Program-made: the position numbers and the translations under genes
From: JANRKB01 sp033763695
GTDB taxonomy: Bacteria > Planctomycetota > Phycisphaerae > Phycisphaerales > UBA1924
Direction of reading: 5' to 3'
DNA length: 64,000 nucleotides
Assembly: GCA_033763695.1 (NCBI GenBank)
Contig: JANRKB010000013.1
Coordinates: 3,321 to 67,320 of the forward strand
In this document: positions 25,052-34,782 of the stretch, piece by piece
Layout of the letters: each line of letters opens with the position of its first letter
Position numbering within the stretch: position 1 is the first letter of the stretch
The notes under the pieces: generated by a model
What the model saw: the letters and a program-made list of their open reading frames with translations, nothing else
The model's database searches: none
Told to the model about the DNA's origin: nothing

Positions 25052-27309
25052 GCCGCCTCGTTGTTCTGATACTCGTGGGTGGCCTGGATGTTCTTCTTGA
25101 GGTAGCCGCCGGCGGAAGCCTTGACGCCGTTGACGACGACGCCGAGGAACTCGCCGCGTGCTTCGGAGAGTTCGTTCTTGATGCGGGCCACCATGCCGCG
25201 CTTCTCGCTGAAGGTCTTGATGAGCAGCAGCGAGGCATCGGCGCGGTTGGCGACGGCGACGCCGTCACCCGCGACCATGGCCGGGGCGACGTCGATAAGC
25301 ACAAGGTCAAACTTGCCCTTGGCCTCGCGCAGCACGTTGGAGAACGCATCGGTCGAGAGCTGCTCAAAGGCGCGCTTCTCGCGCGAGCCGGCCGAGAGCA
25401 CGGCAACCCGACCATCGGCGGTGCGCTGTAGCGCGCCCTCGAGGGTGGCCGAGCCGCTCAGAACGTCGGCCAAGCCGGGGCCGTCGCTGAGCGCGAAGAC
25501 GCGATGGACCGCGGGACGACGGAAGTTGGCGTCGATGATGAGCACCTTCTGATCCGCCGCGGCACACGCCAGCGCGAGGTTGGAGATGACCGTGGTGGAA
25601 CCCGAGCCGGGCATGCCGCCGACGACGACGAGCGTGCGATGGCCGGGGGTCTGCATGCGCTTGAGCACACCCGAGCGCAGGAGACGGAAGTTCTCGGCGA
25701 CGACGCCGCGCGGACGATCGCGGAACGCGGTCTCGGGCGCGCCTTGGCCGGAGGGATCTTCGATGGCGTCGGGGATCCAGCCGAGCAGGCGTGTGCGCGG
25801 CAGGAGGTTGACGTCCGACGGGCTCTTGATGCGCTGGTCGATGACTTCGCGGAGCACGATCGTGCCGCTGACGATGCCGAGCAGACCCAGCACGCCCGCG
25901 GGGAGCATGATGAGCAGCTTGGGGAAGGAGACTTCGTCGGGGATGCGCTCGCTCTGGGCGATCACCACGCGCAGGCTTTCCTGCACCTGGCTGAGCACGT
26001 TGAGGCGCTCAAGCAGTTCGGCGGACTTGGACTTGGCCTGCACGGCGTCGGCGATCTGCTTGTCGAGGGTTTCGATGTTGCCGCGGATGCGGGTCAGATC
26101 CTGCTGACGCTTGGTGAGATCGATGCGCTGCTTGTCGAGGTCGGCGGTCTGGGCCTGGCGCTGGGCGTTGTTCTGCTTGTAGGTCTCGAGCTTGGCGTCA
26201 AAGGCCTTGCGGAGCAGGCGTTCGCGGGTCTCTTCGAGATTCTGCTTCACGCCGTCGATCTGGTTGGTGATCGACTTGAACTCACGATGCTCGGTGGTGA
26301 TGCCGCGATTGCGCAGGCTCTGGAGCTGGCCTTCGAGGCGTGCGACGGTGGTGTTGAGTTCGAGCATGAGCGGATCGCGCTCGACTTCGGCACGCAGGTC
26401 GTCGCCGTAGCGGATGCCGCCGGCGCTCTGGAGTTGGTCCTCCATGTCCTTGATCTGGACCTTGAGGGCTTCCATCTCCTGGGTGAGCTTGATGATCTCA
26501 GACGAGACGAGCTGGAGGCGCTGACCGGTGTCCGATTCGCGCTGCTCCAACGAGTCGACCTTGTCGGTCTCGATCATGGCGTCGCGCGAGCGCTGCAGGT
26601 TCTTGATCTGCTGGTCGCGCGTCGAAACCTGCTGCTCAAGCAGACGCTTCTGATCGCTGACGCTCTGACCCGCCTGCTGGGTCAGTTCGGTCATGTACGC
26701 TTCCTTCACCAGCTTGAGCATGCCGGTGGCGTCCTTCTTGTCCTTGAAGCTCACCGACAGTTCGATCAGCGAGGTCTGCGACAGCACGCGGGCGCGCACG
26801 CGATCCTGTAGAGACAGCTTGGCCTCGGGCACGTTCACCGCTTCCTGGCCCGTGTTGGGATCCTGCTCCATGAAGTTGCGGATCCAGTTGGGCGCTTCCT
26901 GCAGCATGCGCGGATCTTCGACGGCACGCAGCAGCACGGTGTCGCCCATCATCTGGCGCACCTGCGTCTGCATGAAGCGGTCCATTTCCTGCTGGTTGGT
27001 GTCGCTGGCGGGCGTGTTGATCTGGCCGGCTTCGGTCAGCGGCGTGATACAGCGGAAGATGACCACCGGCTTCCAGACCGGGGCAAACATCGCCAACGCA
27101 AAGTGCGCGACCAAGCCAAGCACGCCGCCGACAACCACGGCGCCGACGAGCAGCCAGAGGTGGCGCTGGATCAGCTTGACGGGGTCGATGGCAACGCCGC
27201 CGCCGCCACCCGGGGCCGCGGCAGGCATGGCGGGCATCGCCGGGCGCGGGCCGCTGAAGGCCGGCGGGATGGGGGTGCCGCTGCTGCCGGGATTGCTGAT
27301 ACTGGTCAT
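25048..27309 (-). CDS. Chain-length determinant (Wzz) fused to a BY-kinase-like ATPase domain
   Basis: A 753-residue fusion. The N-terminal Wzz region has a membrane helix near 48-75, a long coiled-coil-rich periplasmic part, and a second helix near 465-490. The C-terminal domain is of the CpsD/CapB tyrosine-kinase type. Wzz/BY-kinases set polysaccharide chain length. The P-loop reads GMPGSGSTTVISNLA, so Ser571 replaces the nearly invariant Walker A lysine. Walker A' is present (LIIDANFRRP), and the C-terminus has only two tyrosines rather than a Tyr cluster. ATP binding is therefore doubtful. AAGGA lies 7 nt before ATG 27309. It is central to the exopolysaccharide/exosortase block. Confidence 0.9.
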   Translation of the reverse strand: MTSISNPGSSGTPIPPAFSGPRPAMPAMPAAAPGGGGGVAIDPVKLIQRHLWLLVGAVVVGGVLGLVAHFALAMFAPVWKPVVIFRCITPLTEAGQINTPASDTNQQEMDRFMQTQVRQMMGDTVLLRAVEDPRMLQEAPNWIRNFMEQDPNTGQEAVNVPEAKLSLQDRVRARVLSQTSLIELSVSFKDKKDATGMLKLVKEAYMTELTQQAGQSVSDQKRLLEQQVSTRDQQIKNLQRSRDAMIETDKVDSLEQRESDTGQRLQLVSSEIIKLTQEMEALKVQIKDMEDQLQSAGGIRYGDDLRAEVERDPLMLELNTTVARLEGQLQSLRNRGITTEHREFKSITNQIDGVKQNLEETRERLLRKAFDAKLETYKQNNAQRQAQTADLDKQRIDLTKRQQDLTRIRGNIETLDKQIADAVQAKSKSAELLERLNVLSQVQESLRVVIAQSERIPDEVSFPKLLIMLPAGVLGLLGIVSGTIVLREVIDQRIKSPSDVNLLPRTRLLGWIPDAIEDPSGQGAPETAFRDRPRGVVAENFRLLRSGVLKRMQTPGHRTLVVVGGMPGSGSTTVISNLALACAAADQKVLIIDANFRRPAVHRVFALSDGPGLADVLSGSATLEGALQRTADGRVAVLSAGSREKRAFEQLSTDAFSNVLREAKGKFDLVLIDVAPAMVAGDGVAVANRADASLLLIKTFSEKRGMVARIKNELSEARGEFLGVVVNGVKASAGGYLKKNIQATHEYQNNEAA

Positions 27310-27662
27310 CGTGCCGTCCTTCTCGCTCGGCGGTCTCGCCGGAGCATTCCACCTGCAGATTCGCCGCCCGAGCGGTTGCTGATCCGGGCACCACGCCCGT
27401 CATTCCCACCCGACGCGGCAGCCTCCGAGAGACCACCCGCAGGCGCGGCAACATCCGGTCGGGGACCGTGCGCCGCCGCGCTTTCGTCAACATCGGCCCG
27501 TCCGGGGGCCGACTGTGCATTTGCTGAATCGGCCGGCGGGCAGTTACGCCCGCGGGCCACTTGGTGTTCTCTGTTTGTCGGCGAGACTTGCGCGATGCAC
27601 GCCTTGCCGCGTCCGCCGTGCCCTCACAGACGGCACAGTCCGAACAATCCGAACCTGATCAA
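27310..27662. other. Gap inside the polysaccharide block, 353 bp
   Basis: It lies between the TPR gene stop and the Wzz/BY-kinase start, both minus strand. No gene, clear terminator or promoter was recognised, but its length suggests a separate promoter for the last three genes. Confidence 0.4.
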
Positions 27663-30600
27663 TCACACTCCCGCATCGGCCTTCAGGGCTTCGAGTTCCT
27701 CGCGGGCTTGCTTGATCTGCTCCGCCGAGTTCTGCGGCGGAGCCATCTTGTTGAGGAACTCCTGAGCCTGCAGATACTTCGACTTGGCCTGATCCTTCTG
27801 GCCGGACTTGATGAGCATCTGCGTGTGGTGCGTCAGGATCGTCACTGCCGTGGCGCGGCTCGTTGCCTGCTGCAGTGCCGTCTCGAACGCCGTCTTCGCC
27901 GCGGCATAGTCGCCGTTGATCGTGAGGCAGTAGCCGAGCGTGTCATACACGTCGGCATTGGTCTCGCTGTTGGCCTCGAGGATGCTCACCGCCTGCTTGG
28001 CCTGTTCGACAGCCTTCTTGGGCTCATTCAGGAACTTGGCGTACGTGAAGGCGAGGTTGTTGCGCATCTCCCAGTCCTTGGGGAAGCGTTCGATGGCAAC
28101 GACCCAGATCTCGACCGCCTTCTTGTAGTCGCCGTTGGTGTAGTAGTACGGCGCGAGCGTGCGATAGACCTGCAGGAGCAGGTTCTCATCCTTGGTGGCA
28201 AGCAGTTTGGTCAGAGTCTCAACACCCTTGGCCTCGCCCTCCTTCGCCAGCATGAGCTGCTGCGAGCGGAAGTACTGGATCCACTCGTTGCGGAAGTTCT
28301 CGCGCTCCAGACCCGCAAAGAGCAGTTCGATGTCGGCGGGCTTGAAGACGCGGCGCACCTGGCCGAACCAGTTGAGCGTGCGACGCAGATCATCCGCGGG
28401 AATCAACTTGAACGACGCGGCGGCGTCGCGACGGGCCTCGAGCGGCTTGCCACGGCGGGCCAGCACGAGCGAGCGACCCGCGAGCAGCGCCGAGTTGCCG
28501 TCGATCTTCGCCTTCACGCGATCAAGCAGCTTCTCAGCCTTCTCCAGGCCGATAGCGTTGTTCGCGGGCAGAACGTTGAGGTAGAAGTCCAACGCCTGCA
28601 GCACCACAAAATCCTCGTCGCTCTTCTTGACCGCCGCGTCGACGAACGGCATGGCGCGTTCGGTGTCGCTGAGGTTCGAGAAAAGCGTCGCAAAGCCGAG
28701 GATCAGGCGCACGTCATTGGGGCGGCGCGAAATCGCTTCGTTGGCGACTTCGTTGGCCTCGATGGCGCGGCCGTCGGCGATGAGCCGGGCCATGAGCTGT
28801 TGGCGCTGCTCGTCCGCGTAGATATCGGTGCGGAGCGCTTCGCGCATGTCCTTGATGGCTTCTTCTTCGCGTCCGCCGCGGGCGTTGATCTGGGCACGCA
28901 CGCGGAGAGCCTGCGGATATCCGGGGCGGATCTGCAGGGCCTTGGAGGCATCGGCGAGCGCGTCATTCACCGGACCATTGCGCTGCAGCGTAAACTGGGC
29001 GCGCTTCAGATACACCTCGGCGGAGCCGGGGAAGTTGGTCACGGCCTTGTCGAGCACGCCGCCGGCCTGTCCCTCGAGCTGCTTGGCCTTGGCCTCGTCG
29101 CCCTTGGCGCGGCTCGCGCTGGCGGCGCTGATCATGCTGTCGGCCAGCAGGAGCTGGACGATCGGGTTGGACTCGCCATACGAACCCATGCTCTTGATCA
29201 TCGCCTGGGCCTCGTCGACCTTGCCGGCGCGGATCGCGCATTCGATGTAGCGCTTGGCGTAGGTCTGATCGGGCTCGTCGGCCTTGCCGTCGAGCACGCG
29301 CTTGATGGCGACCAGCGCCGGTTGCCACTTCTCCATCGACATGTACATGTCGCCCAGCGTGCGATCGGCCGGGAGCGTCTTGGGATCCTGGAACTTGCGG
29401 ATCTCTTCGACCACGGCCTCGACCTTGGCCAGATCCGCCGCGGTCACGGCCTGACGCACCAGCGAGAGCATCGCCTGCGTCTTGTTGGCGCGATCGGTCT
29501 CGCTCTTGGAGGGATCGATCTTCGACGCGTACTCGCGCACCGTCGACTCGGCCTTGGCGGCGTCGCCGGCGGCGGCCCAATAGCGAGCCGCGAGCTGCAC
29601 CGTCTCAATGTCGTCACGCTCGGCGCGGACGTCATCGATCAGCGCACGGGCCTTGTCAAACTGCTTGTCATCGATGTAGAGCGCGGCGAGAGCGACCTTG
29701 TTGTCGCGGTTGTCGGTCGCCGTGTTCTTCATCTTCTCGCGCTCGCGGATCGCGACCTGAACGTCGCCGAAGCGGGCCTCGAGATTGAGCAGCATGTTGC
29801 GGAAGCGGCCGCTGCCGCGGGCGTACTTGTCCGACTCGCGGGCAAACTGCAGGGCCTGCTCCATCATCGTCTCGCCGGGCACGTTGACCATGGCGGCGAT
29901 GTATTCCTCGATCATCTGAACGTTCGCCGGGTCGATCGCCAATCCGGCCTTGTAGGAGTTGATGGCGTCGGTGTAGCGACCGCTGCGGAACTGCAGGTTG
30001 CCCAGCATGCGCCACGCCGGCTGGCCGAAGCCCGCCTGGCTGCTGGCCTGCTGAAGCGTTGCGACAGCGTCGGCGAGCTTGGCATCGGCCTCGGTCACCT
30101 TGCCCGACTTGCGCAGAGCCTCGCTCTCAGAGTCCATCAGGCGAGCGCGGAACGATGCGCCGCCGATGTTGTCGATGTTCTTGGTCGTTGCGGTATCGGT
30201 GATCTTGCGGCCTTCATCGAAGTTCTGGCCGGTGATCGCCGCGATGAAGCGGAACTCAATCACGCGCGGATCGTCGCCGGCGATCTTCACCGCCTCGTCG
30301 ATGAGCGCACGAATCTCCTTCTCATAGTCGCCCGGGTTGTTGCGATAGACGTCGATCTTCTGCAGCAACTTGTCGAGCGGTGCCGCGGGCGAAGCGTCGA
30401 TCGCGAGGATCGCGCCCTTCACGGGGTCCTTCTCGCCCGCGATCAGAACGAGCTGCTTGAGCTGCTCGTTGTTGGGATCGGCGGCCAGCGCGCGACGCGC
30501 GATCGCGACCGCTGCCTCATAGTTCTTGGCACGATACTTGGCCAGCGTGTTCGCGAACGCGATGCGGATGTCCTTCGGGTTCTTGTCGAAGGTCTCGTCC

Positions 30601-32378
30601 AGCACCTTGTTCATGTTCGCCAAGTCGCCCGCGTCGGAGAACTTCTGGGCCTGGTTCAGCGCCTTGGTGATCTCGTCACCGACGCTCACGTCGCCCTTTT
30701 GCATGCGGATCTCGGTGAGCAACTGCTTGGTCAGATCGTTGTTGGGATCGGCCTTGAGCAGCGCGTCGGCGAGACTCTCGGCAACCTCGAAGTTCTTCAG
30801 GCGTGCCTCGATGCTCGCGAGCATGAAGACGGCCTTTGCGTCGTTGCCGTTGATGGAGAGCAACTGCTGGAGCTTGGTGCGGGCCACGCCGGGCTGGCCG
30901 AGCGTGTTGGCGATCTGTGCGCTGAGCCACAGAGCCTCGGCGTCGGGCTCCTTGTTGGCATTCTCGTACGCGACGATCATCGCCTGAGCCGCGGAGGCAT
31001 CGCCCTCGCGATACTTCACGGCGGCGGTGGCCAAGCGACCGCGCGGCGAATCCTCAGGCTCAAACTTGATCAGGTTGGCGCGATAATCCTTGGCCTTGGT
31101 GAGCAGTTCCGTGCGCTTCTTCTTGCCCTCGTCGGTCGCGGGGTCGGTGCGATCCCACAACGCGCACGCCGCCATCGTCTGACGGAACGCGCCCTCTGCA
31201 CGCAGCGTGAACTGACGCAGGCCGGGCAGACCCAGCTTCTTCTGCGGGATGGCGATCATCTTCTCATACGTCTCGATCGCCTTGTCGAACTCGTTGCGAT
31301 CCTGATACGTGCGGCCCAGCGCGTAGAGCAGGTCCGCGTCGTCGGGATAGGCCCCCGACTGCGCCTGCAGGATCTTGAGTGCCCGCGCGTTGTTCGCGCC
31401 CGGGTCGAGCATCGTCTCGTAGGTCTTGAGGATGGACACGACTTCGAGGCCGGCGCGATCGATCGGCGCGGCCTCGACCACGGCGGCGACCGCGTCGAGC
31501 TTGGGCTTGGCGACTTCGTTCGCACGCTTGAACGCCGAGGTCTTGGCCTCAGGAGTCAACGCGTCACCGATGGCCTTCTGCGCGTCGTTGAGCAGCCAGC
31601 GCACCTGGACGAGCAGGGCCTTGGGGTCGTTGGGGTTGGCGGCGAGGAACTTCTCGATCACGTCGCGACCGGCGGCGAGCTCGACCTTGGCCTCGTCTTC
31701 CAGCGCCTTGTTGCGCAGCGCGATCGACTGGGCAAAGTGCCAGTTCTCCAGCGCGACCGCGACATCAGAGTCCTTGGGGTCGGCGGCGAGGGCGGCCTCA
31801 AGGTCTTCGCGGGCCTGCTTGCGCTCTTCTTCCTTCATTTCAGCGTTGTCGAGCATGGCGCGCACGAGCGACATGCCGCGATAGCGTTTGAGCGTCTCCC
31901 ACGGACCGGCGGGCTTCTTGTCAAAGAAGCGCAGGGCGTCGTTGGTCTGCTTGATCATCTCGTCCGCGGCACGGCGCGACATCGCACCCGAGGTCATCTG
32001 GTCCCAGACGTTCTCGAGGTAGTCCTTGTGGGCCGCGACATCTTCGCGGAGAAGCACGGCGAGCTGACGCTTGGCGGGGATGTAGTTGGTGCGGTACTTG
32101 TTCTCAAACTCGGTCTGCGTCTTCAGTTCGAGCTTGGTCATCACATCAATCCACTCGCGCATGTACGCCGAGTTGGTGCGTTCCTTGGCGACAGCCTTGG
32201 AGAGGAACTTGTCGGCGGCGACGAAGTCGCCGGCGTCCACCTTGCTCTTGGCCAGGGCCTGAAGCTGCGAGGCGGATTTGAAGAGGATGAAGTACGCCGT
32301 GCCCACCACCGCACCACCCACGAGCACGAGGGCGGCGACGAGCATCGCGACAAACTTGGTATTGACCTTCGAAGCCAT
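27663..32378 (-). CDS. Giant membrane-anchored TPR protein of the exosortase cluster
   Basis: A 1571-residue protein. One membrane helix at about residues 8-32 (FVAMLVAALVLVGGAVV..) anchors a very long outer region of helical repeats with TPR-type spacing; Ala, Lys and Asp are abundant, and units such as AIETYEKMIAIP and AINSYKAGLAIDP match the TPR consensus. AGGAG sits 5 nt before ATG 32378. The position next to the exosortase gene parallels PrsT-like TPR proteins of proteobacterial PEP-CTERM/EPS clusters, which act as scaffolds in polysaccharide assembly or export. That role is inferred. The opposite strand carries a nearly full-length open frame, which is a GC-codon artefact. Confidence 0.9.
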   Translation of the reverse strand: MASKVNTKFVAMLVAALVLVGGAVVGTAYFILFKSASQLQALAKSKVDAGDFVAADKFLSKAVAKERTNSAYMREWIDVMTKLELKTQTEFENKYRTNYIPAKRQLAVLLREDVAAHKDYLENVWDQMTSGAMSRRAADEMIKQTNDALRFFDKKPAGPWETLKRYRGMSLVRAMLDNAEMKEEERKQAREDLEAALAADPKDSDVAVALENWHFAQSIALRNKALEDEAKVELAAGRDVIEKFLAANPNDPKALLVQVRWLLNDAQKAIGDALTPEAKTSAFKRANEVAKPKLDAVAAVVEAAPIDRAGLEVVSILKTYETMLDPGANNARALKILQAQSGAYPDDADLLYALGRTYQDRNEFDKAIETYEKMIAIPQKKLGLPGLRQFTLRAEGAFRQTMAACALWDRTDPATDEGKKKRTELLTKAKDYRANLIKFEPEDSPRGRLATAAVKYREGDASAAQAMIVAYENANKEPDAEALWLSAQIANTLGQPGVARTKLQQLLSINGNDAKAVFMLASIEARLKNFEVAESLADALLKADPNNDLTKQLLTEIRMQKGDVSVGDEITKALNQAQKFSDAGDLANMNKVLDETFDKNPKDIRIAFANTLAKYRAKNYEAAVAIARRALAADPNNEQLKQLVLIAGEKDPVKGAILAIDASPAAPLDKLLQKIDVYRNNPGDYEKEIRALIDEAVKIAGDDPRVIEFRFIAAITGQNFDEGRKITDTATTKNIDNIGGASFRARLMDSESEALRKSGKVTEADAKLADAVATLQQASSQAGFGQPAWRMLGNLQFRSGRYTDAINSYKAGLAIDPANVQMIEEYIAAMVNVPGETMMEQALQFARESDKYARGSGRFRNMLLNLEARFGDVQVAIREREKMKNTATDNRDNKVALAALYIDDKQFDKARALIDDVRAERDDIETVQLAARYWAAAGDAAKAESTVREYASKIDPSKSETDRANKTQAMLSLVRQAVTAADLAKVEAVVEEIRKFQDPKTLPADRTLGDMYMSMEKWQPALVAIKRVLDGKADEPDQTYAKRYIECAIRAGKVDEAQAMIKSMGSYGESNPIVQLLLADSMISAASASRAKGDEAKAKQLEGQAGGVLDKAVTNFPGSAEVYLKRAQFTLQRNGPVNDALADASKALQIRPGYPQALRVRAQINARGGREEEAIKDMREALRTDIYADEQRQQLMARLIADGRAIEANEVANEAISRRPNDVRLILGFATLFSNLSDTERAMPFVDAAVKKSDEDFVVLQALDFYLNVLPANNAIGLEKAEKLLDRVKAKIDGNSALLAGRSLVLARRGKPLEARRDAAASFKLIPADDLRRTLNWFGQVRRVFKPADIELLFAGLERENFRNEWIQYFRSQQLMLAKEGEAKGVETLTKLLATKDENLLLQVYRTLAPYYYTNGDYKKAVEIWVVAIERFPKDWEMRNNLAFTYAKFLNEPKKAVEQAKQAVSILEANSETNADVYDTLGYCLTINGDYAAAKTAFETALQQATSRATAVTILTHHTQMLIKSGQKDQAKSKYLQAQEFLNKMAPPQNSAEQIKQAREELEALKADAGV

Positions 32379-32578
32379 GCGAACTCCTGACACTGTTCCT
32401 TCTGAGGCAGCGAAGGCGACCCCCACAAGAGGGAGAGTCAACCACCGCCGCCCGCCGAAGCGCCGGATCGACCACACCGGATCGAGCCGCGTCTCTTTCG
32501 TTCCCTTCCCTGCGTGCGCTCTGATCCATCAACACCCGATGAGTCCGCCACGGCGCGTCAGCGACGCATGCGGAGCAC

Positions 32579-34453
32579 TCACTGGGCTGCTTGAGCGACG
32601 CCCTTGTTCTTGCGCGGATTGTCCGCCGGATACTCGCCCGTCTGCACGAGCGTCCAGTCCGGCACGCAGCGCATGACCTCGGGGAGCATCTCCTTGAGCA
32701 GGTCGGCCGCCTGATCAGCAAGTTGCTGCGCCGAGTCCACCGTTGCGCTGGTGAACTGTACCTTGCAGTAGTACGCGTAGTCGTTGCTCAGATCGAACGC
32801 CAGCACGCGGACATCCTCCGCCGTGGGAGCGATCCCGCCATTGGCGATGAAGAAGTAGCCCGCGAAGAGCCGCTGATTGGTCTTGGGGTTGGCAAACTCC
32901 ATGACCTTCATGCGCAAATTCTGCGGCTCAAACGGCAGACGCACGGCGGTACCCGGGATTTCAGAGACTCCGGGCGAATAACTGGTGCGCTGACGGAGCA
33001 CCTTGCGATTGAGCGCAAGGCTTGCAACATCATCCTCCGACCAGCCGCTCTGATCCAGCGGGATCGGGACCAACCCCCAGTCCTTCACGATCTGCATGCC
33101 GCCGCCGACGAAGCAGCGATCCGGCACGTGAGGCACGGTGTCGATCATGCCGGTGTAGTACGCGGCATGGAAATCAAGCACCATCGGCTTGTCGGTGTTG
33201 CGCGACGCCGTCTTCATGAACAGGCGCGAGACGTAGTTCTGTGTGCCCAGTTCCTGCACGACCTCGGGGGTCTCAATGCGGTCGGAGCCGATCCGCTCCC
33301 AGTCTGTGGTCTTGATCGGCAGCTTGGCCAGTGCGCGACCCGCGGGCGGGTTGATCGCGAGCTTCTGCAGGTAGATGCCCGCGGCATGGATGCCGGCGCT
33401 CATGCCCAGACCCGCGAGCGTGAGCAGCGCGACCGCCGTGAGGAACGCCGGACGACGCAGCCATGCCGCGTTCATCGGCTTGGCCGGAATCGGGTGGCGG
33501 TGCGGCTTCTTGTATTCCTCAGGATCTGCGACGGCCTTGTTCAAGGCCCAGACGATCGCCAGGAACAGCCCCAGGCCGGGGATGAGGAGCAGCGTGCCAA
33601 TGAACATGTGGAAGTCGCCGCCGGCGAGCTGCGGGTCGATGAGTGACAGCAGGCCGAGCACAGCGACGCGGATGACGTTCATGAAGACCGCGACGGGTGC
33701 GGCCAGCAACAGAAGCGCGACGCGCTGCCACCAGTGGCGACAGGAGATGAGCGCGACCGCCGCGCCCAGCGCGATGAACGCGATCACCATTCGCATGCCC
33801 GAGCATGCCTCGGCGACGTTGAGCGGGATCGATTGCCCGCTGTTGGTGAGCATCTCGAGCGTGTTGCCGTTGACGTCAACGCGATAGCCGAAGATCGGTC
33901 CGAGCAGCGAGAGCAGAATCCACGCGCCCTGTGAGGCGACAAGCTGGAGCTGGAAGGTGATATTGATCATCACCTTCTCGGCGAGGGTGACGCCAAAGCC
34001 CAAGAAGCCGATGGGCAGGAAGAGCACCCGCATCATCGCGGGGCCCAGCAGCAGGAGCAGCATGCCAAAGAGGCAGAGGATCATCGAGAACCCCTGCAGC
34101 ATGTGGTTCTTGATGCCGACGACGCAGAAGAAGTAGGAGACGATGCCCAGCAGGAAGGGCGCGAGGCCCGGCCAGAAGGTGCGGACCGGCAGCTTCAGAA
34201 GCTCGTCGCGCCGCATCCAGACCAGATAGAGGCTGATGAAGGGGATGGCATAGGCGTGACCCCAGTCTTCAAGCTTGCCCGAGGAGTGCTGGTGCTGGTT
34301 GAAGAACCAGCGCCAGAAGACGCCGACGAACGCCACAAGAAGGAATGCCGCGAACGCATAGCCCACCGGCGAGAACACGGCGAACTGGCGCAGGCTCATC
34401 GGCAAGACCGACTTGCTGGGCGGTTGGGGCGTCTTGGCGGGGAGAGTGGTCAC
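32579..34453 (-). CDS. Exosortase with C-terminal EpsI-like domain
   Basis: A 624-residue protein. Residues 1-305 form the polytopic exosortase, a membrane transpeptidase that cleaves PEP-CTERM proteins; the catalytic triad is visible as Cys217 (AEACSGMRM), Arg262 (FMNVIRVAV) and His282 (GGDFHMFIG). Residues from about 330 form a signal-anchored EpsI-like domain with DRCFVGGGMQ, commonly fused to or beside exosortases. GTG 34453 is the longest start; ATG 34399 (MSLRQF) is an alternative. The four PEP-CTERM proteins in this window are its likely substrates. The gene belongs to a minus-strand block with TPR, Wzz and sugar genes, linking sorting to exopolysaccharide. Confidence 0.93.
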   Translation of the reverse strand: MTTLPAKTPQPPSKSVLPMSLRQFAVFSPVGYAFAAFLLVAFVGVFWRWFFNQHQHSSGKLEDWGHAYAIPFISLYLVWMRRDELLKLPVRTFWPGLAPFLLGIVSYFFCVVGIKNHMLQGFSMILCLFGMLLLLLGPAMMRVLFLPIGFLGFGVTLAEKVMINITFQLQLVASQGAWILLSLLGPIFGYRVDVNGNTLEMLTNSGQSIPLNVAEACSGMRMVIAFIALGAAVALISCRHWWQRVALLLLAAPVAVFMNVIRVAVLGLLSLIDPQLAGGDFHMFIGTLLLIPGLGLFLAIVWALNKAVADPEEYKKPHRHPIPAKPMNAAWLRRPAFLTAVALLTLAGLGMSAGIHAAGIYLQKLAINPPAGRALAKLPIKTTDWERIGSDRIETPEVVQELGTQNYVSRLFMKTASRNTDKPMVLDFHAAYYTGMIDTVPHVPDRCFVGGGMQIVKDWGLVPIPLDQSGWSEDDVASLALNRKVLRQRTSYSPGVSEIPGTAVRLPFEPQNLRMKVMEFANPKTNQRLFAGYFFIANGGIAPTAEDVRVLAFDLSNDYAYYCKVQFTSATVDSAQQLADQAADLLKEMLPEVMRCVPDWTLVQTGEYPADNPRKNKGVAQAAQ

Positions 34454-34782
34454 GCGGGCGGATCTTCCAAGTCAGGGACCAGCATCAGACCGGGGGCCGG
34501 AACAAGCCGGCCCCGACCGCCGCCCGGGCATGGTTCTCGGAACCAGACCTGCCGGGCGGCAAGGAACCGCGATAGTACGCGCGCCGGGCGGATTGGTTCG
34601 TCCGCTGGTCGGCGCGGGGGTCTCGGCGGCATGCGAACGCCCCGTATCAACGTCGGCCGTTTTGCCCCTGCGCTTGGAGAGAAGCCGAACCCCCCGAACG
34701 CATCCGGGGGTCGGGCTGGGGTCGGTCCAAGTTCTCGGACGTCGGCGTCGCGCTTGTGCGCGGGCCAGTGCAGTCGCGGGCC
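34454..34782. other. Gap upstream of the exosortase gene, 329 bp
   Basis: No gene is supported here. It carries the paired strong hairpins listed separately, and a 6-bp hairpin at 34691-34710 (CCCCCG with CGGGGG). Confidence 0.5.
34493..34559 (-). promoter_or_regulatory. Tandem strong hairpins just upstream of the exosortase start
   Basis: Hairpin 1: GGGGCCGG (34493-34500) pairs perfectly with CCGGCCCC (34507-34514), loop AACAAG. Hairpin 2: CCGCCCGG (34520-34527) pairs with CCGGGCGG (34552-34559), enclosing TGGTTC/GAACCA at 34531-34545. They end 40 nt before the exosortase GTG. They could be a leader structure, an attenuator, or a terminator of the upstream lipoprotein gene; no T-run follows. 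Confidence 0.5.

Noticed and set aside
27561..32390. A 1609-codon open frame on the plus strand opposite the TPR gene
   Set aside because: It is the antisense shadow of a GC-rich gene; the composition is dominated by Leu, Arg, Gly, His and Val with no domain, and the minus-strand frame has TPR units, a membrane anchor and a good ribosome site.
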